A stretch of 64,000 nucleotides of DNA from Cricetomys ansorgei (Eukaryota; Chordata; Mammalia; Rodentia; Nesomyidae): contig JAMJFZ010003656.1 of the NCBI GenBank assembly GCA_026225945.1, positions 868,001-932,000 on the forward strand, given 5' to 3'. Position numbers and translations under genes: made by a program. Shown here piece by piece: positions 13,061-24,504 of the stretch. Numbering within the stretch: position 1 is the first letter of the stretch; every line of letters begins with the position of its first letter. Below the pieces are notes generated by a model that saw nothing but the letters and a program-made list of their open reading frames with translations, did not search any database and was not told the DNA's origin.

Positions 13061-13444
13061 AGATATATTAATGTATACAACAAATGTGGGTGAGCCTTAT
13101 AAACATTATACTCAGTGAGACAAACCAGTCACAAAAGACAAATATTGTATGATTCCTTTTATATGAAGTTCCAAAGTAGGCAAATCTATAAACATGGAAA
13201 ATTAGAGTAGTAGTAGAGGCTAGGTGGATGGGGAAGTAGAAAATGTCTGCTAATGTGTATGAGACTTTATTGGAGAGGATAAAAATATCTTTAAAAGTAG
13301 ACTGTGGTTATGGTTACCCAACATTGCTTGTACATTAAAAGCCATGATATGATACTTTTTTTAAAAGGCTAATTTCATAGCATGTGTATTTTATCTCACT
13401 AAAACTGTTTTTAAAGAAAAGTGTTGCACAAAAAAAAACTAGAA

Positions 13445-13700
13445 CCTAACAAAAACAGCTGTAATAATAGCAGTTATTGCTGCTTGTGGTGCTTCCCATG
13501 TTCTGGGTACTGTGCTAAACAATTTAAATATATGAGCTTACTTAATCCTCATGACACCGTTATGGGCTAGGCACTGTTATTACCTACATTTACAGAAGGA
13601 AAGTGAAATGAAGACTAAACGATTTGCTGGTGGTCACACAGAGAGATAACCAGATACTTATTCAACAGCATCCTTCTCAGTTCTTTGTATATTCTCCCAG
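13445..13700 (-). mobile_element. MIR SINE, antisense
   Basis: CTTAATCCTCATGACACCGT, TATTACCTACATTTACAGAA and TGGTGGTCACACAGAGAG give a long antisense MIR. Confidence 0.75.
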
Positions 13701-13729
13701 TGCCTTGTACAAAAGAGGCACTCTGTAAA

Positions 13730-13965
13730 TGTTAAAGCAATATATGTAGTGAATATTTCTATTCATCCAGCAAACATTTATAGAGCACTGTCCATGTTCC
13801 AGGCAACATCTGTATGCTCATCCTTACCTATATCTGTCATTCAAATTCCCACTGGAGTTGGAGGCAAGTAGGTACCTAGGTTCATTCACAAAATGCTATG
13901 TATCAAGCACTTCTGTGAACACTGATATTGAAATCACAATAAATAAAACAGACAACAATTTCTTA
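13730..13965 (-). mobile_element. L2/MIR-type remnant, antisense
   Basis: CATCCAGCAAACATTTATAG, GCACTGTCCATGTTCCAGGC and AATAAATAAAACAGACAAC follow the antisense L2 3' end. Confidence 0.5.
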
Positions 13966-14350
13966 GTAATGTCAGAAGCTACACCCATAAAGTCTCAGCA
14001 ACATGACTGCCCAAACGTGAGATAAACAAGTACAACATCAACAGACATGCCAAAATGGATGGGGGAAAGCCCACAAGTCTTCATCCCTATACAAAGAACT
14101 ATGGGCAACTAGGGAAATCTGGGAATGGGAAAGGTGGCCCTCCCCAAGGAAGAGCACACCAATGAGTTGATCAGTGCCAAATGGTCAGCCCTGAAAACAT
14201 ATAGAAAAGTAACACATATGTATTTATGTATACACATGCATATGATAACAGTTCATTTTAAAGAAGAGGCCACGTGTTTGAAGGAAAGTGGGAGGGGTTG
14301 AAGGGAAAAAAGGGAAGGGAGAAATGTTATATTATAATCTCCTCCAAAAA
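13966..14350 (+). mobile_element. Rodent L1 (Lx-type) 3' end
   Basis: Carries GAAGCTACACCCATAAAGTC, the GGCCACGTGTTTGAAGGAAA landmark and an ATTATAATCTC end. Truncated at its 5' side relative to the other two copies. Confidence 0.65.
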
Positions 14351-14419
14351 ACTATAGAACAAACAAACAACAATCCCTAAGCTTTTGGTGCTAATGTTCT
14401 AGTAAGGTAGAGAGACAAT

Positions 14420-14595
14420 AAACAGAATATGTAGAACCATGTTGAATAGTGTTCTCCAAAACCCATGTCCACCCAGAAACTGTGAGTTAACTTATTTGAA
14501 AATAAGGGTTCCTGAAGATTTAATCAAGTTAAGATAATGTTCTGTGGATTAGTGTGTTCTAATCCAATGACTGATGTCATTCTAAGAAAAGGGAA
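14420..14595 (+). mobile_element. MLT1-like LTR fragment
   Basis: TTCTCCAAAACCCATGTCCA, AATCAAGTTAAGATAATG, CTAATCCAATGACTGATGTC match the 5' part of old MaLR LTRs. Confidence 0.55.
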
Positions 14596-14697
14596 ATGTC
14601 TGAGGATACAGCCCAGGAATCACACTTATCTGGCATGCACAAGTCCTAGGTTCAATCCTCAGCACTGAAAAAAAGAGGGAAAATTACAAAAATTAAA

Positions 14698-14739
<42 letters not shown>

Positions 14740-14743
14740 ACAC
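14596..14743 (+). mobile_element. ID-like SINE followed by a CA repeat
   Basis: Tail TAGGTTCAATCCTCAGCACT fits an ID element (14596-14690). A (CA)n run with one interruption fills 14701-14743. Confidence 0.6.
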
Positions 14744-15199
14744 GAATTATTTAGCATGTGAATTGTGATGGCTAATATTGTCAACTTGACAGGATTTAGA
14801 ATCACAATAGAAACAAATGTCTTGGAATGCTTGTGAGGGGTATCTAATTATTTCAACTGAGGTAGGAAGAATCATCCATGGGCTGGTGTCCTGGACTGTA
14901 AAAAAAAAAAAAGAAAGTGAACTGAGAACAAGTATGCATCTCTCTCTGCTTCCTGACTGTGGATGCAATGTGGCCAGATGACTCAAGCTTTTGCTGACTT
15001 GACTTCCCTGCAGTGATGGACTTGTCCCTCAAAACTGTGAGTCTAAATAAACTCCTGTCCCCTTAAGTTGCTTTCGTCAGAGGTTACAGCAACAGAAAAA
15101 GTAGCCAATATATAAAATCGGTGCTAGAGAGTGGACTTTTTTGTTTTGTTTTGTTTTTTTTGTGGGGTTTTGTCAGGAGTTGTTTGGGATTTTTTGCTT

Positions 15200-15207
15200 T
15201 TTGTTTA

Positions 15208-15246
<39 letters not shown>

Positions 15247-15405
15247 TATTATTAATTTGGTTTTTTGAGACAGGGTTTCTCTATGTAGCCCTGACTGTCC
15301 TGGAACTCACTGTGTAGACTAGGCTGACCTCGGACTCAGAGATCTGCCTGCCTCTGCCTACCAAATGCTGGGATCAAAGGTGTGCACCACCACCACCCAG
15401 CTGAA
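15200..15405 (-). mobile_element. B1 SINE with (TTA)n tail, inside the MaLR element
   Basis: GAGACAGGGTTTCTCTATGT to GTGTGCACCACCACCACCCA, preceded on the plus strand by about 35 bases of TTA repeats, its tail. Confidence 0.9.
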
Positions 15406-15857
15406 GTGAGGCTCTTGCTATGATAAACCTGAATGTGTATGAAGCTGTACAGGTAAAGCCTAAGTTGCAATGAAGACCCCAGGATGTTAGGGTGCCCAAA
15501 CCATGGTACATCTGCTGAGGAAAGCTTCAGACATAGAGAGGACTCAACCCAAAAGAAAGGCTATATGTTCTGAATGTGGCAAAGGAAGAGAAGCAGGGCT
15601 ACCCAAGCCCTTTAGAGCCTGAATGATTTCATCTGGAACTCCAGATGTGAGATGTAGAGCTTCAAAATTTGGTATTATCTCTGCTGGATTTTTGGTCTTA
15701 CTTTAGTCCAGTCATTCCTTGTTATGTCTCCTTTCTTCCCTTTTGGAATAGCAACACTTATTCTGTAGTATTATACATGTTGGAAGTATGTAACTTATTT
15801 TCCGATGTTATAGGAACTCACAGTTCAAAGATTGCCTTGAGTCTCAGATGAAACTTG

Positions 15858-16099
15858 GATTTTTATATTTTTTAGGACTTATTTAAATTTATTTTACATG
15901 TATAAGTGTTTTGGTTGCATGTATGTATATGTATTACATGCATGCCTGGTACCTGCCGTGGCCAGAAGACAGCACCAGAACTCCCGGAACTATAGATGAC
16001 TGTGAATTACTCACCCATGTGGGTGCTGAAAACCAAACCCAGGTCCTCTGCAAGAGCAATATGTGCTCTTAAGTGCTGAGCTCTCTCTCTAGCCCTGAC
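15858..16099 (-). mobile_element. B2-superfamily SINE inside the MaLR element, antisense
   Basis: CATGTGGGTGCTGAAAACCA, GGTCCTCTGCAAGAGCAATA, GAGCTCTCTCTCTAGCCCTG. Confidence 0.85.
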
Positions 16100-16566
16100 T
16101 TTGGACTTTTAAACAGTGTTGGGACTATTAAACACTATAAAAACTGTTTAAGTTTGACTTGGTGTATTTTGCATTATAAGATACTGTGAGTCTATGGGTA
16201 TAAGGGGTAGAAGGTTAATGGCTTAAAAAATGATGTGCTTAGGTCTCAAGTTGACAAGGGGTGGAGTTATGATTGTTGATAATGATTATCAACTCAATAG
16301 GATTCAGAATCACTGTGGAAAAAAATCTCTGGGAATGTTCATGAGAGGTTATAGTTATTAGGTTAATTGAGTTAGGAAGGGAAGAGATGTACTCGACCGA
16401 CGTGGGCAGTACCATTTCATGGGCCGGGGTCCTGGACTAAATACAAATAAGAAGAGAATTGAATGAACAAGACTTCATGTGCCATGGGAGGAAAGGAACA
16501 GAGTCAGGAAAACGCAGGTATTTCAGGAACTATACATTGAGAGGGAATGAGAAACACACATGTGCG

Positions 16567-16568
<2 letters not shown>

Positions 16569-16616
<48 letters not shown>
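16569..16616. repeat. (TG)24 microsatellite
   Basis: 48 bases of perfect TG. Confidence 0.98.
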
Positions 16617-16617
<1 letters not shown>

Positions 16618-18099
16618 ATGAGTGGTTTAAGAGAGAATAAATGGGAAAACATTGCCTGATTAGCTTAAAGATTCTCTTGCCAAGCTAAAGAATTTGGGCC
16701 TTTTCTTACAGGCAATGAAAAGTTTTTGAGCACATTAGGTGAGGTACCCACACAGGTACTGTAGGCAACGAACAGGCCACACTACAAGACGACTTCAGTT
16801 TGTTATTGTTGTTCAGCAGAAACCATGGTACTATATGCCTGCCACCTCCCAGAGTCATTTCCCAGAAGCCTCTGTAGCCAGTGAGATTGTTCCAATTCTC
16901 TTTATCCTAAGGCCACCTTTGCCAAGGAATGTGAGCTAAAGAAGGAAAGTACCCCCCTCCCCCAGCCACTTCTCACCACTGCCAGTATCCAGTCACTAAG
17001 AACTTGTCGTGATGTTGAGAGCCATGGAACATTTTCCTCAGATGGTGGCATCTGTTCAAATTGGGTCTTGTCTACTAGATTCTCACAGCTCTATCTATGC
17101 ATAGACCTTCTTCTACACCTGTTAGCTGCCAAGTACAAAATGGGAATATCGAGATTAGAAGAAAATCAGAATTTGGAGGTGTCCCTCAATGGTAGAGCAT
17201 GTTCTTAGCATGCCATGCGCAAGTCTCTGGGCTTGCCAGTCATGGTGGTAAACACCTTTAATCTCAGCACTAGGGAGGCATCCATTCCAGTTTGGTCTAC
17301 ATAGTGAGATCAAAGTCTTTTAAAAAATCTTTCCCTCAGACAATTTAGTGTCCAGAGGAACTCATTTTCAAGGTGACGACACTGAGAACTAGGGAGACTG
17401 ATTTGCACCTAATTGCTATAGCCAGTGACCACTAGTCAAGTAGACCACCACTTTGGTGCTTTTCTTGAGCTATTTCCTGGGGTTTGCTGTTCTGAAGAGA
17501 CAAGAGGCAGCAGATTTTAGAGAACAGAAAGGTAGGAAAGTGACCATTTGTGTAGAACACAGAAAAAGAGAAAAGGACTATGCTTTTCTCTTGGGTATCC
17601 TTACAGAGACAGCGGTGCTTAAAACTAAGACAGCTTTTAGCTAATTAATTAACTACGCTTCCAGCCCCCTTCCCCCTAGTGGGGCTGGGGTGATATGTAA
17701 CCAAAGTACTTGCCAGCCTCTAATAACTGCAGCAAGTGAGCCTAATAGGTTACTGTGGAGTTTCATTTTAGGAGAAATTTTCTCTCTGAAGATGATTTGT
17801 AAGCTTGATCCTGTCAGAACATAAAACCACATAACCCATCGTGTTTCCAATTTTGTCCTAGCTGCCATAAAACTTTGAGCCAAATTCGGAGTCCAATTAT
17901 AATCCAGTTCATTTTAGGTACCTGGCAACATCTATTTGTGCTTCCTTTCCATAGTCGCTGGTCTGTTTTCTTGCACATTTTTATCCCCAATTGTCTTTCT
18001 TTCGTGTTATAAACTGATGAGTCGCCTAATATCCTCTTTAAAGTAGGCGAGATATAAATCTCACATAAACTAAACTATATTTACAGATGCTAAGGGGAT
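16617..18099. other. Unassigned, apart from the B4-like SINE
   Basis: No gene or family recognised in 16617-17175 and 17336-18099. Confidence 0.4.
17176..17335 (+). mobile_element. B4-like SINE (ID part plus B1 part)
   Basis: An ID-type head (CCTCAATGGTAGAGCATGTT) runs into a B1 body (GTCATGGTGGTAAACACCTT). Confidence 0.7.
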
Positions 18100-18480
18100 T
18101 TAAAACAATGAAGAATATTTGAAGAAACATGATATTTGGCCTAAAGGAAAGCAGGCTTCTAAGGACATGATTACTGTCTTCAAATATCCAGTGGGCTACT
18201 AAGAGGCTAATGTAGTAGAATTATTCTGCATAGCTCCAAAGTGCACAGCCAGAAGTAATGGGTGAAAATTACAGGGAGACAGAGCCCAGGGGAAGAAACC
18301 TCTTCTACAGAGGCTTAATCAACAAGGCGAGTTCACTGTCACTGGGGGCCTTCAAATGGTGATTGATGGTATCATTTTGGAGGGTCTTTTGCAATAAAGA
18401 ATAGAAGAAACATATTAGATAGGGTGTTTTTTTAAGTTCCTCTACAGCCCTAACATGCTAAAGACATCATCCTGGCTAGA
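18100..18480 (+). mobile_element. L3/CR1-like LINE 3' remnant
   Basis: AGAAGTAATGGGTGAAAATT, GTTCACTGTCACTGGGGGCC and TTCAAATGGTGATTGATGG follow the conserved 3' region of CR1/L3 elements. Very old copy. Confidence 0.55.
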
Positions 18481-18747
18481 AATTAGAAGACAGGAGGGAA
18501 AAGAGGAAGGTACAGAGGGAGAACAGGAAAGAAGCAAAGATTCACCAAATACTGGCATATTCTAGACAAAATGAACTTTGAGAACTTCAGAGACACTCGT
18601 AAGTAGAATAATGGATTATAAACAGAACCCAGGCCCGCACTAACCCAGTCCTATCCCACATGATTCTTATAGGGAAAAAGAAACTGAACCGTCCTTTCTA
18701 TTGCTCCTCCCACCATGGGTTATTATTCAAGGAAGAATAGGCCAAGG

Positions 18748-18932
18748 CTGTTAAAAGTTTAAAGGGACCATAGAGATCATGTGATCCAAATCCCTCATTT
18801 TATGACCCAATAAAGAGACTCAGAGGGAGCTGGCTATAGTGGCTCGTGCCTGTAGCTTCAGCATCTGGACTATTACAAGTTCGAAGCTTGGGCTTATATA
18901 GCAAGATTACATCTCTAGGTAGATAGATAGAT

Positions 18933-18982
<50 letters not shown>

Positions 18983-18994
18983 CAGACAGAGACA
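18748..18994 (+). mobile_element. Old MIR-like fragment, B1 and GATA microsatellite
   Basis: 18748-18827: AAAGGGACCATAGAGATCAT, an old MIR-like core. 18828-18915: B1 (GTAGCTTCAGCATCTGGACT). 18933-18982: about 12 perfect GATA units, ending in GACA units. Confidence 0.65.
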
Positions 18995-19034
18995 GGCCTC
19001 GGGGAATGGAAAGGAGTAGTCTACCCATTGCCCA

Positions 19035-19690
19035 CTTCACCTCACTAAGAGCTGCTCAAGGGCAAAAACAATTTTCCATTTTTCAATCCCTCAACAAGGT
19101 TTGGTGTTAGGTCCTTGTGCATGGTGGCTACACAATTAGCAGTAAGGAGACTAAACTGAGTAGAATTGCCCCAAAGTGCTGGAACTAGAAGTTAGGCCTT
19201 CTAACACTGTCTGTGATGCTTTCTATGACAAAATACCATTCATTTCTAGTCAAACAGATTTTCACATCTCTGTCAGAAGCCTTGAGCCATGCAAGAGTAG
19301 ACATGAGATAACCTGCGCCCTCAAGGAGCAAACACTCTGCCTATGGCCTGCACAGTTGCTGTCATGGAGAGCTTCTTCCCCACTTTTGCGCACTTACTGC
19401 CTGTTTATTCTTCAGTTCTCAGATCATCGACAGCCCTGTGTCTCATTCTCAATGTAAGCAAGTCCCTCTGATAGATGCTCTTTATGAGTTGTTTTCCTTG
19501 CCCAGCACAGCAGGTCTGTAATTGCACATTGACTTGTGCAGTTCTTTGTTGCTTGCCATCTCTTTTCTTCTTTGGGCTGTTAGCACTCTGGGGGTGGGTA
19601 TTCCTCTGTCTATTGTTGCACTCCCCACTCAATGCCACAGGTATAGTAAAAATCCTGGTACATGGTAGGTAAGCAATAAGCGATTCGAAT
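19035..19690 (+). mobile_element. L2 3' end fragments
   Basis: Two patches (19035-19135 and 19380-19690) show the L2 pattern of a 'summary' region with AGAGCTGCTCAAGGGCAAAA and a GTAAAAATCCTGGTACATGG end. 19136-19379 between them is unassigned. Confidence 0.45.
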
Positions 19691-20364
19691 CTGCCGAATG
19701 CCAGAAATAACACCCTAATGTTACGGTATGTAGCTAGATATATCATAATTATAATGTAGTGTGATAAGGTATATAAGGTAGTATTAAAAAAATCACTTCC
19801 TTAGGAAGGAGATAGCTAGTTTGAGAATGAATGGGGATGGTCTGGGATAACCTCGTGAAATGTGTATGCTCTCGGGTAACCATAGAGAGAAAGCACAGTT
19901 TTGTGAAAGTGCCTCTTCTTCAGACAAACCCAGGTACAGTTCAGAATTCCTTTATTTTCCCAGTTCCCCGAGAAGCAGACTGTTCTGCTAGAGTGGAATA
20001 AACCGAGCACAACTGGCAGTCAGACCACAGAGGACTGCTCCAGGAAGCTCAGAGACTCTGGATTCATCGGTTGTCCTGTTCCTCAGCATTCATATGTCCA
20101 GGAGCAAGGCTGACAACAATGATTGGTTGTGGGTTCAGGAGACAGGTCTGCACCTTTAGGCTAGGGTAAGACCTCCTCTCAGGCAGAAGAGTGTTGCCCT
20201 CTGGTGGTAATAACAATGATAAAAATGATCAACTGATTGCTAGTAGGTGTGATCTTTGCTACAGTGACCAAACTTTCCAGTTTGCGCAAAACTGTTTTTA
20301 ATCACTGAAGGCCCTAGGTCCCACCGAAGGCCCTGAATGTCAGTTAAACCAGAACATTTAGCCA
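19691..20364. other. Single-copy, no gene seen
   Basis: Contains the weak CTCF-like motif at 20196; otherwise nothing recognised. Confidence 0.4.
20196..20209 (+). promoter_or_regulatory. CTCF-like motif, weak
   Basis: GCCCTCTGGTGGTA resembles the common CTCF variant GCCCTCTGGTGGC with the last core C replaced by T. Single-copy surroundings. Confidence 0.3.
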
Positions 20365-20620
20365 TCCTACCCCTCCATGATGTTCAATATACTCTGCATA
20401 CACATGATCTCACTAGATAACTCATGACTCCTAAGGCTAGGGATCAGGATTCAGTTCGGACAGAGCCTTCAAGATCCAGCCCATTTTCCAGATGAGGAAA
20501 CAAAGTCCGAAAGAATGGAAGAACCGTCCTGGTTTAATATCTTGTTACAAATTAACAGCAAAGCCAAGAATAGCGTCTCAGTGCACAGACCCACAGCCTC
20601 AGGCTCTTTGCCCCTACCTA
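20365..20620 (-). mobile_element. MIR SINE, antisense
   Basis: CCCATTTTCCAGATGAGGAA and ACAAAGTCCGAAAGAATGG are the antisense MIR core. Confidence 0.65.
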
Positions 20621-20786
20621 GCACCTTTCCAGCTACTTGTCAGTTTGTGAAGGTCTGGAATCTTTCAAGAGGTCTTTCCTATATCACCTGCTCTGCTCCT
20701 TCAGCCTCTGAAAACCCTTTCCCCCCTTTAAAAACTGGTACTGTGATTTACCCTCTAAATGTGCGGCGAGGAAAATATTTCCCGGG

Positions 20787-21785
20787 AAAATAAGCCAAGA
20801 AGATGGGGCACTGCCCACAAGCTTGCCTTGCCCGACCACTTTGCCCTCATATGCTCCCCCTCCTTTGCTTCGTCACCCTCCCCCTTCCACTCCTTTTAAG
20901 GTTTTTTTTTCCAGCCCCACCCCAACTCCCATCCCCAGAAATACTGGAGAGGAGAGCAACCTTAGCTTAGGGGAGTCTCAGGTTTGTCCAGTAGCCCGAG
21001 AAAGGGCATCTGGCACGGCAGAGAAAGGAGAGATGGGGAGAGAGGCTTCCGAAATCACCAGGTGGGATGGATTTGAGCATCAAGAGCTGAGGAGAGGTAA
21101 GAAGGCATCCCTGCAGCCGCACTGGAAAAGAAGACACCTTGCCAGAGTTCCTTACCCTAGCAAGTCTGTCAGAAGATAGGTCCTAGTTTCCTGACCGCCC
21201 AAATCTACATGTCCTTTTTGTTCCCTCGGTCCCTGACAAGGACCCCCCTCCCCACCCAAATCAGCTCCTGCCTCTCCCCTCCACTGAGACAAATTTGCAA
21301 ACTCCCACATCTCTGTGGAAACGGCACAGAGCAGGAGAGAGGAAAAAAAGGAGAAAAAAAATCCACCCACATGCCAACAAACTGGAAAAAAAATAACCCA
21401 GGCCTTGTCTCACTCAGCTGTTGGCTTGCCTCTCCCTCCCACTGTGGCGGCTGCTCCTGCCTCCTGGACAGAGACCTGGATCTGTTCAGCTCCCTTTCCT
21501 GTTCCAAACTGGCTTTTGTCAATATCGCCTGCCTCCAACCCCACCCCAGCTACCAGAGTGAGAGTTTTGGATTCCAGGAGCAGAGAGCTAGAAAGGGAAA
21601 ATAGCAGAGCCACCAAGTGCTCCCAAACCACATGGGGCCCCTCTTCTTGTCTCATGAAAATAAGTCAAGGAGATGGGTTCCCTACTCACAAGCTCTCCCT
21701 GCCACGCTACTTTGTTCTCAAAAGCTTTCCCCCCTGGCCTCTTCACCCCTCCTCGCCAACCCTTTCAAGTTCTCTTTTCAGTCTG
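20787..21785 (+). repeat. Two diverged copies of a 125-bp CT-rich block, 870 bp apart
   Basis: 20787-20910 and 21657-21785 share AAAATAAG.CAAG.AGATGGG, then CACAAGCT, CC.TGCC, CTACTTTG-like and a pyrimidine run ending CTTTT. They are direct repeats with obvious drift. The 745 bp between them holds a purine/A-rich stretch (21330-21400) and no recognised gene; the 180-codon ORF (21315-21857) is not recognisable protein. Confidence 0.6.
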
Positions 21786-21857
21786 ATTCCATGTGTTTCC
21801 GTCTTTTTGGGCCCGCCCATTTCTTCACCTTCTCTCCTAATTCTGAGCACCATTTAG

Positions 21858-21890
21858 AAAACAGAACAGAACAGAACAGAACAGAACAAA
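21858..21890. repeat. (ACAGA)n microsatellite
   Basis: Five to six ACAGA units. Confidence 0.9.
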
Positions 21891-22564
21891 ATGGAGTGTG
21901 TTGCTAGGAAAGGAGAGATCTGGAAACCTTCACCATTTGGAACTATTGAAGAAAATGGAGATTCTTAGCTTGTGGGGTTGGGACTATGAACTCAGAGAAG
22001 CACAGGAAGATAGAATTGCAGAGAGCTTTTGAGTGACCCTTACCAGGTGAGGTGGCCCCAAGAGGGACCTATTGTATGGACCTGAACCTCCACCACACCC
22101 CCCCTTGCGGCTGCCGGTGCGGGTCTCCAGGAGGCAGAAGGAATAGTGAGTGAAAGATGCAAGGCAGGAGATTTAAATGGCAGTTTTGTTTCTTCTTTCC
22201 AAATTCCTGTTCTTGTTATTTCATTCCCTTGTCTTACTGTGTGGGATCTCTAGAATGTAGAGATAGATACAGATTTTACTGTAGCTACGGCTAACAGAAG
22301 ATATAATAAAATGGGCATTTTTATTATTCGACTAAAGGAAAAAAGATTTCCGTGTTTTACAATTACATATGATGTTTACTGTAGGAATCTGGAGTTTTGT
22401 TTTTTTTTTATCAAGTTAAGAAAATTTCCTCTTATTCCTAGTAGCTAAGAAGTTTGTCATGAACACAGGTTTAAGTCTTATTGAATACAACTTCCTTAGC
22501 ATCTTTTCTAACAACCATACTTTTTTTTTCCTTTTCTCTTTGATACAAATGTTCAACAATGAGC
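21891..22564. other. Unassigned
   Basis: A short GC-rich patch (GGCTGCCGGTGCGGGTC, near 22110) in otherwise AT-rich DNA; no gene. Confidence 0.4.
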
Positions 22565-22745
22565 TCAGAAATGGCAGCATGGCTTAGTGGGTAAAGGCAT
22601 TTGCAGCCAAGGCTAACAGGCTTTGTCTAATGCCCCAGTCCCACGTGGTTAGAGGGAGACAACTGACTCCCACAAGCTGTCCACCGACCTCCACAGGCAT
22701 GGTGTGACAAGAGACCTCCCTTCAAATACTTTTTTTTTTAAAGGA
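22565..22745 (+). mobile_element. B3-type SINE
   Basis: CATGGCTTAGTGGGTAAAGG, then GACCTCCACAGGCATGGTGT. Confidence 0.75.
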
Positions 22746-22865
22746 ATGAGCTAAAAAGAAATAGATAACTTATAACCTAAAGAGACACTGTCTAGCTTAG
22801 GGGCAAAAGTCACTAGGGAAGAAATGCCACTGGGGAAAAAAAAATGTCACTGGAAGTGTCCAAAG

Positions 22866-23002
22866 GGAGAGCCAGGCACAATGGCTCATACATGTAACCC
22901 TGGCAGTAGGGTTATGTGAATTCAAGGGTATCTTTGGTTATGTAGTGAATTCCGGGCCATCCTGGAATACAGAGGGAGACTCCGTCCCGAAACAGCAACA
23001 AC
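22866..23002 (+). mobile_element. B1 SINE, diverged
   Basis: AGCCAGGCACAATGGCTCAT, GAATTCCGGGCCATCCTGGA. Confidence 0.8.
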
Positions 23003-23640
23003 AAATCACAAGTTATAGAAAAGTCCAAGCAATCTGTAGACATTCCCAAACAGTATAGATTTAAAAATCAAAATGAAACAGAATCTCCAAAAGCCAGTAA
23101 GACTGTATAGCATAATCATAAGAGACAAAGTCAACATTCAAAAATCAAGTGCTTCTTACATACCAGCAATAAACAATTTGAATTTGAAATTTCAACACAG
23201 CAAAACTATTTTCAATTAGCACCAATGAACTATTTAGATATAAATATAAGAACATAATGGATACAGGGTCTTCATATACAAAACAAAACACTGATGAAAA
23301 AAATCTAAATAATTACTCTATGTTCATGAACAAGCCAGCTATTCCCAACCTAAAACTTAGACAAAATGTCATTCCATCAGTCTTATGTTGTGGGCATAGA
23401 CAAAATGATTCTGAAGCTGACACAGAGAGGCCAAAGGCCTAGTACTGCTACAACAATACTTAAGAAGGGCAAAATTGAAAGATTCTCACTATCCAGTTTC
23501 AAGGTGGCTACAATACAAGTGAATTACAGTACACAAAGGAGCCCAGTGCCAAAGAAGGAATACACACATAGATCATATGTTCTGTGAGATACATGCAACA
23601 GGACTTATTGGAAATATGAGCCAAAGGGGGGAAAAAAGAC
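23003..23640 (+). mobile_element. L1 ORF2 fragment, decayed
   Basis: Typical ORF2 text: CATACCAGCAATAAACAATT, TATTCCCAACCTAAAA and a C-terminal part with CACAGAGAGGCCAAAGGCC. Frames are broken by many stops; the 60-73-codon ORFs here are remnants. Confidence 0.6.
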
Positions 23641-23866
23641 TAAGCTAGGTGGTGGTGGTACACACCTTTAATCCAATCACTTAGGAGGCAGAGGCAGGTG
23701 GATGGGGAATATAATTTAATGTACTATATACATATTATGTAATATGTTCTTGAGATAGTGTTATGTACTGCTGGATGTCTGTGAGTTCAAGGCCAGCCTG
23801 GTCTACAGAGTGAGTTCCAGGATAGCTAGAGTTACAATAGAGAAACCCTGTCTCAGAAAAAGGAAA

Positions 23867-23934
<68 letters not shown>

Positions 23935-23935
23935 G
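23641..23935 (+). mobile_element. B1 SINE split by a 73-bp insert, with (GAAA)n tail
   Basis: TAAGCTAGGTGGTGGTGGTA start; the body breaks at TGGAT (23699-23703), resumes after TGGAT (23772-23776) with GTCTGTGAGTTCAAGGCCAG. Tail is about 17 GAAA units (to 23934). Confidence 0.85.
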
Positions 23936-24202
23936 AAGAGGAAAAAAATCAAGTAAAGATCTTATACACAGTTTTCCATGAAATAGAAGGTGGTTGATAC
24001 AGTGTCACATTTCACATTTCCCTTTTTAAACAAGCTTCTTGTCACTTAGTCCATACAAGTAAGCAACAGGGGATAAGTTAGAGAATAGAAGGGGTTCGGG
24101 ATAGATAAGAGATGCAGCAAATACAAATGGACTTTATGGAACAGAATGTATCAGGTTCTCCCCCATCACTATAACTGCATTTTAGAAATGCTGTAGCAAG
24201 AG

Positions 24203-24430
24203 TGAACCTGGTGGTGCTGGTCTATTGCCCTAGCTACTCAGGAGGCTAAGACACAATCACAAGTTCAAGGCCTACCTGGGCTGCAGAGTGATCTTAAGGT
24301 CAACCTTGGCAATTAATGAGACTCTGTTTCAAAATAGAAAGTAAAGAGCAGACTAGGTTAACAGCTTAGTAGTAGAGAGTTTTCCGAGCATGTGTGAGGC
24401 ACTGGACTTGGTCCCGATGGGGAAGGCAAA
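24203..24430 (+). mobile_element. B1-like SINE followed by an ID-like element
   Basis: 24203-24340 has CTAGCTACTCAGGAGGCTAA and GTTCAAGGCCTACCTGGGCT. 24352-24430 has TTAGTAGTAGAGAGTTTTCC and a GGACTTGGTCCC box of an ID. Confidence 0.6.
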
Positions 24431-24504
24431 GAGGGGGGAAAAGAAGTGGGAATGGGAGGAAGGTTCTGCTGGAAAGCTTAACTTTGCTTCCAAAGTTTAA
24501 GGTT

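Larger units (their letters stand above)
12425..13420 (+). mobile_element. Old L1 3' portion with two SINE insertions
   Basis: ORF2-tail and 3' UTR landmarks: GGAACCCTCATTTATTGCAA, TATTCATTGTTGCC, ATGGAATGCTATTTGACCAT, TACTCAGTGAGACAAACCAG and TATCTCACTAAAACTG. A B3-type SINE (12736-12910) and a B1 (12958-13060) split it. No open reading frame survives. Confidence 0.75.
14764..16450 (+). mobile_element. ERVL-MaLR retrotransposon with both LTRs, interrupted by two SINEs
   Basis: The 5' LTR (14764-15112) begins TGTGATGGCTAATATTGTCA, carries AATAAA near its 3' end and stops at CAATATA. It is followed by TCGGTGCTAGAGAGTGG, a diverged primer-binding-site region. Internal DNA (15113-16267) is non-coding; its 15.64-16.2 kb part aligns with the internal region of the 46.4 kb element. 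A B1 with its ATT-rich tail (about 15200-15405) and an antisense B2/B3 (15858-16099) are inserted. The 3' LTR starts at 16268 with the same opening motif and fades near 16450, so it is truncated. No gag/pol coding is visible, as is usual for MaLR. Confidence 0.72.

Noticed and set aside
18916..18994. Regular short repeats considered as a CRISPR-like array
   Set aside because: A GATA microsatellite without spacers, in a eukaryotic genome.
21209..21857. 131- and 180-codon overlapping ORFs in CT-rich DNA
   Set aside because: Overlapping frames in low-complexity sequence with no known motif.
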